The notes beneath the pieces were generated by a model that was not told where the DNA came from, did not search any database, and was given only the letters and a program-made list of their open reading frames with translations. Positions 22,178-31,871 of a DNA stretch of 64,000 nt are shown piece after piece. Position 1 is the stretch's first letter. Every line of letters starts with the position of its first letter. A program made the translations under genes and the position numbers. Source of the DNA: Mycoplasma sp. 1578d (GTDB lineage Bacteria; Bacillota_I; Bacilli_A; Mycoplasmatales; Metamycoplasmataceae); NCBI RefSeq assembly GCF_024582695.1, contig NZ_CP102081.1, positions 248,001-312,000 on the forward strand, in the 5' to 3' direction.

Positions 22178-23974
22178 TTAATGCATGGTTTGGTTTAAAA
22201 ATACTTGATTATATCAATTACATGATTCAAGTAATTGATCATGAGTCCCTTTGCCAATAATTTTACCTTTTTCAAGGACGATAATTTCATCAGCATGTTT
22301 AATTGAATTAATTTTTTGCGAAATAATAATAGTAGTACATTGATAATATTTTTTAATATTTTCAATAAGGTTTTTAGTGGTGATGTTATCTAGTGCTGAA
22401 GTTGAATCATCCAAAATAAGTACTTTAGGATTTAATAATAAAGTACGAGCAATTGAAAGGCGTTGTTTTTGCCCCCCTGAAAGGTTTTTTCCACCTTGAA
22501 CAATTTCGTGATCAAGCCCTTTATCAAATCCATAAACAAATTCAGCAGCACACGATGCTTTCAATGCAGTATCAATTTCTTGAATAGTTGCATTTGGTTT
22601 AGCAAATAATAAATTTTCACGAATAGTACCAGTATAAAGCAAGGCTTCTTGGTACACAATTCCCACATTTTTATGCAGATCCTTAGTATTAATTTGATTA
22701 ATTGGGAAATTAGATAAAGTTACTTTCCCTTCTTTAAGGTGCATATTATTAACAATTAAATTAGCAATAGTACTTTTTCCTGAACCAGTTGGTCCGATAA
22801 TTCCAAAAGTTTCTTGTCATGGAATTTCGAAACTAATATCTTCAATTGCATACTCTTTAGAAGTAGCAAAATATTTAAAATTAACATTTTCAAATGCAAG
22901 AGTTAAATTATTTGGATCAATTTTATGTCCATTTTGGACAAATAAATCAATATGATGATGATCGTGAATTTCAAAATAACGTTTTGCTGAAACTTTAGCT
23001 TTAACCATTGTTCCGAAGAATTGTGCAAAAACAATAATTCCAAGCGAAATTAATACTTCATATTCAACAAAAATATTAATTTTAGCAATTAAGTTAGGAA
23101 TTTCATCTTGTTTATTATTTAATTCTAAAAGTCTGTATCCGCCAATTAGATAAATTAGCCCTATTAAGGCGTTAATAATTACAAAAAAAGCAGGGGTTCC
23201 AATTGAAATATATTTTCAAACTTTGCTTTCGACATTGTATCAACGATTATTTGATAAGTCAAATTTAGTTCTTTGCTTGTTTTGTAGATTGTACACTTTA
23301 ATTACCCGTGCACCATTGATTGTTTCGCTAACATCTTTAGTAATGTTATCTAAATTAACTCTGTTTTTAGATATTAATTTACTGCTTTTAATAAAAATAA
23401 AAATTAAAATGGCTGCATTAATCGGGATAGCAATAATAATTACTGAAGACATTTCTAAATCAGTTAAAAGTGCAAAGATTAAACCAATAATAATAAATAA
23501 AGGAGCTTTAATTAATGCACTGGTTGCACTAATTAAAAAGTCTCAATATTGAGCAATGTCATTTGAAATCCGGTTTATTAAACTTTCTTTAGTTAAGTTT
23601 GAAATATCTTTCAAACTTAATTTCTGGTACTTTCGGAATAATGCATTGCGATAAAACATTGAAGCTTGCTCACCAGCTCAAGTTGTAATTAAAACCGCCA
23701 CAATATTAGCTAATACCGTTAAAATGATAATAGTTAATGTTATAGCGGTTAATTGAGTTAAGAGAACGCTTTGACTTGAGTTGTGCATTATCGTTGTATT
23801 GAACAGTTTTACGATGAATTCTCCACTTTTTCCGCTTTGAGTTAGAATGGCAAGAAATTGAGCAAGAAAAATCGGAATAATCATAGTTCCAATAATATTA
23901 ATTAAAATGCTACAAATACCATAGAAAAATAGTAACTTGATTTTTAATGGTAATAACTTGAACATTTTAAGCAT
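22178..23974 (-). CDS. ABC exporter half-transporter, degenerate-site subunit
   Basis: It has 598 residues with an exporter-type membrane domain and a C-terminal ATPase domain. Walker A GPTGSGKST and signature NLSGGQKQR are canonical. The Walker B end reads LILDDSTSA, with Asp in place of the catalytic Glu, and the H-loop reads IIISQKINS, with Gln in place of His. These are the hallmark substitutions of the non-hydrolysing site in heterodimeric exporters. The true C-terminus passes a TGA at 22214 and ends at 22178. It is first in the operon, with SD GGGAGA and an extended -10 upstream. Confidence 0.92.
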
Positions 23975-24002
23975 ACTTTCTCCCTTATCTAAATTATGTT
24001 TT

Positions 24003-24008
24003 ATTATA
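24003..24008 (-). promoter_or_regulatory. Extended -10 box of the ABC exporter operon
   Basis: On the minus strand TTGATATAAT gives TG-n-TATAAT, 28 nt before the ATG at 23974. It is a strong extended -10 in an otherwise AT-rich spacer. Confidence 0.6.
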
Positions 24009-24132
24009 TCAAAATATAGCTAAATTGGCAATTTATCTATGTTTATTTCGGAATATAAATTAGCACAAAAAACACATTTAGAAATGAGTATTTTTTCAAA
24101 CATTTTTAAATCTTTTTTATAAAATTTATTTT

Positions 24133-24276
24133 ATGAAAAACTCAATTAAATTTATTATCAAATTATTAACAAAATTTGTGTTAATAAATTTTTGTTGTTT
24201 GCAATATCCTCAATTAAGATTTGTCATTATTCAATACAGTGACGATATTTTTGATACTGTCTCCCCTATTGTTTAA
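24133..24276 (+). CDS. Possible leader ORF upstream of potABCD
   Basis: It has 47 codons, starts with ATG and ends with TAA, in the 337-nt gap between the ABC exporter and potA. TATAAA lies 9 nt before the ATG, with no SD, the same arrangement as other apparent leaderless genes here. The product would be hydrophobic and basic at the start (MKNSIKFIIKLLTKF). The stop codon lies in the loop of the hairpin at 24266-24292. It may be chance in AT-rich DNA. If real, it could be a regulatory upstream ORF for the polyamine operon. Confidence 0.25.
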   Translation: MKNSIKFIIKLLTKFVLINFCCLQYPQLRFVIIQYSDDIFDTVSPIV

Positions 24277-24292
24277 TTAATTCGAACAATAG
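24266..24292 (+). promoter_or_regulatory. Hairpin just upstream of the potA ribosome-binding site
   Basis: CTATTGTT (24266-24273) pairs with AACAATAG (24285-24292) around an 11-nt loop, immediately followed by AAAGGA. It has no T-tail, so it is not a terminator. It could influence potA translation. The rest of the 23975-24311 gap holds the exporter promoter, the possible leader ORF and otherwise nothing I recognise. Confidence 0.35.
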
Positions 24293-24311
24293 AAAGGAAA
24301 AATAATAATAA

Positions 24312-25727
24312 ATGGAAACAAATAATGAACACTCGCCACAGATAAATGGCGATTTTAAGACTAGAAATCGTACTAAAAGTGACAACATTGTGGAATTAAT
24401 TGATGTTGTTAAAGAATATGATGAAAAAACCGTTTTACAAGAAGTTAATTTAAAAATTAAAAAAGGTGAATTTGTGACTTTACTCGGACCAAGTGGAAGT
24501 GGTAAAACTACAATTTTACGCCTTCTTGGCGGTTTTGAATGAGCTACACGTGGAGAAGTTAAATTCAATGGACTTGATATTAAAGATCTTCCACCACACA
24601 AACGAAACTTATCGACTATTTTTCAAGATTATGCCTTATTTCCACATTTAAACGTATGAGGAAATGTTGCATTTGGGCTTAAACTTAAAAAAGTTCCTAA
24701 AGAAACCATCAATGAAAAGTATATTGAGCTTTTAAAACAAAAAACTCAAAAATGAACTAAAATTGCACAAGAAAAAATGCAAAAACTTGATCAATTACAA
24801 TTAGAGTACGAGCACGAGCTTGAAACTTTAATTCTAGGAACTAAAAAGTGAAAAAAAATTCAAGATTGACTTGATGATTCTGATTTTACTTATTCATATT
24901 GAGAAAGCTATGTGCAACAAAAACGCTTAAATTTTGAAAACAAATACTTTAAACGTAAAATGACACGTCAAGAACTTGAAAATAAAATCAGTAAAATTCT
25001 TGAAGTTGTTGGACTTAAAGGAAATGAAGAAAAAGCAATTTCCCAACTATCTGGAGGGATGAAGCAACGTGTTGCTCTTGCACGCTCACTTGTGCTTGAG
25101 CCTGAAATTTTACTTTTAGATGAACCGCTATCAGCTTTAGATGCTAAAATTAGACAAAAAATGCAAGTACTTTTAAGAAGTATTCAACGAGAGCTTGGTA
25201 TTACCTTTGTCTTTGTTACTCATGATCAAGATGAAGCTCTTGAGCTTTCGGATCGTGTTGCTGTTATGCGGGATGGGAGAATTGAACAATATGACACTCC
25301 TAAAATTATTTATGACTATCCAGCTAATATTTGAGTAGCTAAATTTATTGGAGATTCAAATGTTTTTGATGCTAATTTTGTTGATGAAGATAAAGTTAGT
25401 GTCCTTGGTAAAGTTTTTAAAACCATTCATAAAAAAAGAGATTTTAAAGAAGAACAAACTCTTGATGCATTAATTCGTCCAGAAGATATTAATATTACAT
25501 TAGAAACTAAAAATCCAAAAGATAAAATTATCGGGAAAATTTCACATATTACTTATCGTGGAAGTTATTACTACATCACTGTAGAAACTAAGGAAAAAAA
25601 TAAAATTTATGTTGAAACAGCTGATAAATTTGAACAAGGACAAACTGTTTATTTAAGTTGAACTATTGATTCAATTCATTTAATGAAAAAAGATAGTAAG
25701 TGAGATTATAATCGAAATGATTTTTAA
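24312..25727 (+). CDS. potA: Spermidine/putrescine ABC importer ATPase
   Basis: It has 471 residues, about 100 more than the E. coli protein. Walker A is GPSGSGKTT (59-66), the Q-loop is in FQDYALFPH, the signature is QLSGGMKQR, Walker B is [11 protein letters not shown] and the H-loop is [12 protein letters not shown]-terminal TOBE-like domain follows. The extra length is mostly an insert of roughly 90 residues (about 134-225), Lys/Gln/Glu-rich and helical, between the Q-loop and the signature. Mycoplasma PotA proteins are known to be long. SD AAAGGA is rather far (13 nt) from the ATG. potB overlaps by 11 nt. Confidence 0.93.
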
Positions 25728-26550
25728 ATTATTTGAGAGATTTGACAAAAAAACATCCTTGTTAATTCCTTATTTTCTAATAGCTTTATTATTGATTGTT
25801 TTACCGATGATTTTAATCTTATCTAAAGCTTTTGCTAACAATGGGCCTAGTTTTGATAATTGAGAATTTACCAAAAGCCCACATACTTGAAACATTATTG
25901 TGCGGAGCTTAATTGTTGGAATTATTTCTTCAATTATTTGTTTAATTATTGCGCTTCCATACGCATATTTTGTAGCTATAAGTAAATCAACTTTATTTAG
26001 AACCTATGCAATTAGTTTAATTGTATCGCCACTAATTATTTTTACAATTGCTCGGATTTATGCACTGAGAAGTTTATTTCAACTCATTTTTGCTTCAGAT
26101 ATTAATTCGCTTAACTCACTTTGATTTATTATCATTGGATTAGTTTATTTAAACCTTCCCTTAATGATTATGCCTTTATATACTGTGTTTAGAGATATGC
26201 CTAAAAACATTGTTGAAGCAAGTAGTGATTTAGGAAATAATACTTTACAAACTTTTTTCAGAGTAATTATTCCTTACGGAACTAAAGCTATTTTAAGTGG
26301 ATTTGCAATCATTTTCCTTGCTAGTGCTACTACCTTTATCGTGTCAAGAAAATTACTTCCTAATTCATCACAATTACAGCTTATTGGAGATGCAATTAAT
26401 GAAAAAATTAACCCAGGAAATGCCTTTAATCTTTCGTCAGGATCAGCGTTAGTTATTGTGGTTAGTGGAATTTTCATGTCAATTTATGCTTTTGTGTTAA
26501 TTGTGCCAAGAATGATCTTCTTTTTCAAAAAAGGAGCTAAATATGAGTAA
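25717..26550 (+). CDS. potB: Spermidine/putrescine ABC importer permease B
   Basis: It has 277 residues with six predicted helices. The start at 25717 lies inside the end of potA; TGA Trp codons hide the N-terminal 61 residues under the standard code. The permease EAA-type loop that contacts PotA is present as EASSDLGNNTLQTFFRVIIP. It overlaps potC by 8 nt. With PotA, PotC and PotD it forms the importer for polyamines, which mycoplasmas cannot make. Confidence 0.9.
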
Positions 26551-27331
26551 GTTTGTTGCATTTGTTAAACGTTTTTATGTATATTTAATTCTTTTTTGCA
26601 TGTACACACCATTGCTGTGTGGAGCTATCTTTAGTTTTAACAAGACCATCAAAGGTCAATATAACTCAGTTTGAGTTGGATATACTGCTGAAAATTGAAA
26701 AACTCTTTTTGATGAACGTAGAGATGTAGCTTTTGTTAATACTTTATTAATCGCTATTATCGTTTCTTTTTTAGTTGTTGTTTTATCAATTGTTAGTGCT
26801 TATGCTTTATACCGTCAAAAAAATAAATTAATTAAATCTTTTGTCAATTCAACTTCAAAAATTCCGCTTGTTAATCCTGATAACGTCACTGCTTTAGGGT
26901 TAGTACTAGTCTTTGGATTATTTTTCGGGATTATCGGAGTTGAAAGAGAAGGACTAGTTAGAGTGATTGTTGCTCATACTGTTATGATTTTACCGTATGG
27001 GCTTTCGCTTGCTATTCCACGGAGCGAAAAGTTTAATAATAACTTATATGAAGCTGCACAAGATTTAGGTTACAATAAGTTTTTTGCTTGACTAAAAACT
27101 TACTTTATGTACATGGTTCCTTCAATTATTTTAATTGTTGTAGTGTCTGTAGTTTTAAGTTTTGATGATTATATTATCACTCACGTAGTTTCTAATGTTT
27201 CAACTCTTGGAACTAAAATGTATGAAGGTGAATTTAAACCTTGAGGATTAGTGCTTGGAACAATTATTTTATTCATTGTAATTACTGGAAATATCATTTA
27301 CACAGTATCAAAGGTGAAAAAAGGAAAATAA
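26543..27331 (+). CDS. potC: Spermidine/putrescine ABC importer permease C
   Basis: It has 262 residues with about six transmembrane helices. The EAA loop is present as EAAQDLGYNKFFAWLKTYF. The N-terminal part with YTPLLCGAIFSFN matches the PotC start, and SFDDYIITHVVSN is a typical PotC motif near the C-terminus. The frame contains several TGA Trp codons and no long standard-code ORF. SD AAAGGAGC precedes the ATG. It is directly followed by potD. Confidence 0.9.
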
Positions 27332-27334
27332 TTG

Positions 27335-29320
27335 ATGAAAATTAAATTATTTAAAAGAATTTTATTTTCAAGTATTCCTTTGGGTATATTTGGAGCATTA
27401 GGAGCCATTGCCTACTTTAAACACAACAACAATTTCAAACCAAGTTTTTATAACTATAAATCTTATATGTCAAGCCATAATATCAAGGAAATTGGTGAAA
27501 AATTTGAATATAAAGAATTTGATTCGCTTCAAGAATTTACTCGTTCATTAATTGATAATAAGGCAATTGCTGGGATTGGTAGTGATTTTCAAGCAGCAGG
27601 ATTAATTAAAAATAAACGTCTTGCTAAAATTGATTATTCAAGATTATTTAATGATCCTAGTTTAAAAAATAATAAAAAACGCACTGAACAATATTTAAAA
27701 CTAATTATTCATCCAATTGTGTGAGAACATATTTTAAGTTATGATGAATACTTAAATAATTCAAATACACCTGAAAGTCAGCAAATTCACTTATGGGAAT
27801 ACTTCTTCCCTTATTACATGCAAGATTCTGTTGTTGCATATAACGTTGCAAAAAATCGAATTAAACCCGAAAATGCAAATGAAGATGGAGAAATTGATTT
27901 TTCAAAATATGAGCAAGAATATAAAGATAATTTGTATGATATGTCGAGTATTTTAAAAATTCTCAGTCAAAATAATTTTAAATACTGAAATATCACAGAT
28001 TCAAATCGTGATAATATGGTTTATGGATCAACTTATTGAGCTGCTCCTAAAGAAGATGGAGATCAACGAATCAATAAACATTCAGGAGCAGTAACTCACT
28101 TAACTTATGCTAAGTTAATCGATTCCTTTGTTGACTTAATCCAAGACAATACAGGTTATCGAGTTGGCAATACTGAACATATTAATTTTTTAGGTGACGG
28201 GTTAACAATTGTCAATAATTTAATTCACCCAAATCTTAAAACAAATGCAGCAATTATGTACAATGGAGATGCCATTGATTCATATTATGGATCTGATAAT
28301 ATAGATGGGGTTGAAGACGGAAATGTGCGAATTGTGCGTCCAAAAGGAAACTTGCTTTTAGTTGATGGATTAGTTATTTCATCGAAAATTTCCGAAACAT
28401 CAGCACAAGAGATAATTAAAAATGTCAGAAATAACATTTATCAAGAGATTCCTAATATTGGCCAAACAATCAATTCTTTAGAAAAAGATGATCCACAATT
28501 TTTAGATTTAATTACCCAAAAGAAAATTCATTTATTGCAAGAAAAAGTAATTGCTAATTATTGAAAAAATCTTCAACAAGTTTATTTTGAAAATTATTTC
28601 AAAGAGCCAAGTGAATATGTTTCAAAAAACTTAGAATCATTTATTGAAAATATTTACAATCATATTGACTTATCAGAACCTAAAAACATCGATAAGTTCA
28701 ATAGATTCTATAATTCAGGTAAAAAGGAAAATCCTGACTTTTATATTAATCCATATCCACAATTAATTCAAGAATACTTAACTACTCAATTTAAGGAACA
28801 ATTTGCTTCATTGTCTCAAAAAGTTTTTGATTTTTATCAAAAAAATGAACAACCAGAAGAATTATTAAATATCCTTAAATCGCAATTAAGCAATTCTTCT
28901 CAATTTGATATTTTGATTAATATATTAATTAATGAGTTTGAAGCATGAAGTAAAACTGAAAGCTTGGATGATGAAGTTAAAAAATCACCAGAAAATCTTG
29001 AAGAGTTTTTAATTAATATAATGGCTTGAAAACTTGCACTTGTAAATATTTCTTCGGATGAATTATCAGATCAAATATCAGAAAAATGAAAAAATCTTCA
29101 AAATTATGATTTTATTAATTATGATCCGGTTTTAAATACAGATTATGAATTTATTCGTCGCAATTATTTTGCTGATTATATTGATAAAATTGATCATAAT
29201 GCCATTAAAATTTATGATATCAAACCAAATGATGGAGTTGATCGGGTAGCGATAAAACCAATTGATGATCAACTTCGGAGCCTAATTGCTGATTATTATT
29301 TCAAGAAAACCAAAAATTAA
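27335..29320 (+). CDS. potD: PotD-type substrate-binding protein, large mycoplasma form
   Basis: It has 661 residues, nearly twice the E. coli PotD. The N-terminus is a basic, hydrophobic signal anchor (about residues 8-28) with no cysteine, so it is probably membrane-anchored rather than lipidated. The segment FTRSLIDNKAIAGIGSDFQAAG and later VYGSTYWAAP are shared with the orphan paralogue at 35803-37668. The C-terminal 250 residues are helical and charged, ending NDGVDRVAIKPIDDQLRSL. ATG at 27335 is chosen over an adjacent TTG. Its position after potABC identifies it. Confidence 0.88.
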
Positions 29321-29340
29321 GCACAATCGTGCTTAATTTT
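29313..29340 (+). terminator. Terminator of potABCD
   Basis: AAAATTAAGCAC (29313-29324) pairs with GTGCTTAATTTT (29329-29340) around AATC, followed by further T residues. The potD stop lies in the left arm. Confidence 0.85.
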
Positions 29341-29397
29341 TTCTGATTTTTGTACTTATTGGAACATTTACCAGCTTTTACAATATAGAGAATATTG

Positions 29398-29403
29398 TAA
29401 AAT
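29398..29403 (+). promoter_or_regulatory. -10 box (TAAAAT) of cls
   Basis: TTGTAAAAT lies only 6 nt before the ATG at 29410, with no SD. It is another candidate leaderless start. Confidence 0.4.
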
Positions 29404-29409
29404 TTTAGT

Positions 29410-30927
29410 ATGAAAAAACTTAGCTTTAACTTTTCGAGAATTTTGTTTTTTATATTTTTCTTTTGTTTATTTGCCGGTTTTATCAGTGTTTTAGTATATT
29501 TAATCTACCGTGTTAATCATTTATATTTTTATTTATGAGTTGCATTGGTTTATATCCTTAATGTATTGCTTGTGTTTATTATATATACTCAAAGAAGACC
29601 GACCGGAGCTAAATTAAGTTGAATTTACTTTGTTTTATTTTTCCCAATTGCTGGGCATTTGTTGTTTTTGGTGTTTGGATTAATTTTTAAAAATAAAAAT
29701 GAGCGAAAAATTGATAAAGAAGCTAAGTTTCAAATTAGTTATTATCAAGAAAATAAAATAATAAAACCATTACACCGTTATCCAAAGGAGCTTTTTCATC
29801 TTGAAAAGTTAGATAATAATTTTTCGCTTCCAGGTCATATTGAGTTTTTTGATGAGGGATATCATTTTTATGAAAAACTTTTTCAATCTTTAAGAGAAGC
29901 TAAAAAAAGTATTTATATTGTTTCGTACATTATCAAAAGTTCAGAAATATTTGATCAATTAGAAAAAATCATTATCCAAAAACTCAAACAAAAAGTTAAA
30001 ATTAAATGAATTTTAGATGATTTTGGAGTTACTTTATTCCCAAAAAGACGGATTAAAAGACTCAAAAGTAAAGGACTAGAATTTCAAATTTTGGGCAAGA
30101 TTTATTATCCATTAGTTAATTCAAATAGTTTTATGCGAAACCACGAAAAACTATTTATCATTGATTCAGAATGCGTATTTACTGGTGGAAACAACATTTC
30201 TGATGAGTATGCTTCATTATCGAAAAAATATGCTCACTGAGTTGATATTAATTACAAACTAACTGGACCAATTATTAATAAATACAACCTTCATTTTGCT
30301 AAGTTTTGAAAAATTGTTTCGGGTAAAGAAATTGAGAATTTGCAAGATAGTTTATACCAAGAAACTAATGATATCTCCCTTTATAAAAATGACATTATTC
30401 AAGTAAGTGATTCACCAAATTTAAATTATTCTGTGGTTGAATATTATTGAATTAAATTAATTAGCAACGCCAAAAAGAGTATTAAAATTGCAACCCCATA
30501 TTTTGCTATTTCCGAATCTCTAAAAACTGCCATTATTTTAGCTCTTAAAAGTGGAGTTAAAGTTACAATTTATTTTCCCGGTCTTCCTGATAATAAGTGA
30601 GTGCATAAAATTTCTCTTTCTGAATTATCAAATCTTGAAGAATACGGATTAGTAATTAAAATTTATAATCATGTTTTCATGCACTCGAAAATGGGACTTG
30701 TTGACGAACAAATTGCTTGAAGTGGTTCAACTAATATGGACAATCGAAGCTTATATTCACAATATGAAAACATGGATATTTTCTGTGGTGATGCTGTGAA
30801 ACAAATTTCAAGAATTTTTGATAATTATGATTATCGATCATTAGATTTAAGCCAATCATCAGAATTTAATTCAAAAAATAATAAATTTGAAAAATTTATA
30901 TTTGATTGACTAAAACCACTAATTTAA
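29410..30927 (+). CDS. cls: Cardiolipin synthase (phospholipase D family)
   Basis: It has 505 residues. It condenses two phosphatidylglycerols to cardiolipin and glycerol at the membrane. Three hydrophobic segments occupy residues 8-100. Two HKD motifs follow: HEKLFIIDSE with GGNNISDEY downstream, and HSKMGLVDEQ with SGSTNMDNRS downstream. Both catalytic His/Lys/Asp sets are intact. Several TGA codons are Trp. The gene starts with a -10 box very close to the ATG, and its 3' end contains the promoter of the next lipoprotein gene. Confidence 0.93.
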
Positions 30928-30933
30928 TATAAT
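30906..30933 (+). promoter_or_regulatory. Promoter of the Pro-rich lipoprotein gene
   Basis: TTGACT (30906-30911), a 16-nt spacer and TATAAT (30928-30933) form one of the best matches to a sigma-70 promoter in the window. The -35 lies within the 3' end of cls. SD AGAGG follows before the ATG. Confidence 0.65.
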
Positions 30934-30966
30934 TTAAATTATTAGCATAATTTAAAGAGGTCCAAA

Positions 30967-31824
30967 ATGAAAAAGAAATTGTTATCAAGTTTATTGCTTT
31001 TGAGCTCATTAACTGCTGGTTTTGTGTCGGTTGCTTGTTCAAAACAAGAAAATAGTGTGCAAAATCCCCAACCAGATCCACAAAAAAATCCACCAAAAAC
31101 TGAAAACAAACCAGTAACTCCAAATACCGATATTGAAAAACCAAATCCTTCTAAACAAACTCCTCCAATTAAAGATCAAAAACCTGATGAAACTAAAAAT
31201 CCAGGAGCTTCAGATAATCAACCTATAAAAAAAGAACCTAGAACTGAGAGTGGAGAAGTTTCTGAACCTGTTAAAAAAGATGGTTTAAAAAGCGATCCGA
31301 TCACAAATTCTTCAGGTTCTTCAAAAAATTCAACAATAGAAAACAAAAATCTTACTATTGATATTTCTTTTGATACAAGAGAACATTCTAATAAACAACA
31401 AGGTCAAACTAAGTTTATTGATAGTTTAATTAAAATTTTTAAATTTATCAAATCACACAACTATGATCCTGAATTAAAAATAACAGTTAATTTTGAACAT
31501 CAAGATACTGAAAAGACTAGCGATTATGTTAAAAACTTTTTATTTAAGAGCAACAAAACATATTCTATCTATGATTTAGTAGGAGATCATCGTTTTGAAA
31601 TAGCTTATTCCGAAACTCCTATTCCTGAAAGAAAAGCTTCACAGAATTCAATTGAGTTTTTTAAAAAAAACTTTGAAACAATCAAAGCAGATTTAGAAAA
31701 CGCACCAAACACTTTTAATCCTGATGATCCAAAACATAGATCTTCTGAAACAGGGAATGGACTTTATTTAGAATATACAAAATTTTTCGCTGAAGGCGGA
31801 ACAAAAGAAGAAATTCAAAAATAG
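30967..31824 (+). CDS. Proline-rich surface lipoprotein, function unknown
   Basis: It has 285 residues. The signal peptide MKKKLLSSLLLLSSLTAG ends in lipobox SVAC with Cys24. Residues 25-125 are low-complexity and rich in Pro, Lys, Asn, Ser and Glu, typical of a flexible stalk on mycoplasma surface lipoproteins. The C-terminal 160 residues are folded-looking (LTIDISFDTREHS onward, FIDSLIKIFKFIKS). There is no Trp and no in-frame TGA. No family was recognised. It is monocistronic, with its own promoter and terminator. Confidence 0.88.
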   Translation: MKKKLLSSLLLLSSLTAGFVSVACSKQENSVQNPQPDPQKNPPKTENKPVTPNTDIEKPNPSKQTPPIKDQKPDETKNPGASDNQPIKKEPRTESGEVSEPVKKDGLKSDPITNSSGSSKNSTIENKNLTIDISFDTREHSNKQQGQTKFIDSLIKIFKFIKSHNYDPELKITVNFEHQDTEKTSDYVKNFLFKSNKTYSIYDLVGDHRFEIAYSETPIPERKASQNSIEFFKKNFETIKADLENAPNTFNPDDPKHRSSETGNGLYLEYTKFFAEGGTKEEIQK

Positions 31825-31852
31825 AAAAACGAACTCATTTGAGTTCGTTTTT
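31825..31852. terminator. Bidirectional terminator, lipoprotein / ptsG
   Basis: AAAAACGAACTCA (31825-31837) pairs with TGAGTTCGTTTTT (31840-31852). It lies directly after the lipoprotein stop and 19 nt beyond the ptsG stop on the other strand. Confidence 0.85.
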
Positions 31853-31871
31853 GTTTGTTTATTTAATTAAA

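Noticed and set aside
24266-24601. Minus-strand 111-residue ORF over potA
   Set aside because: It lies opposite the Walker A region of potA and is an antisense shadow.
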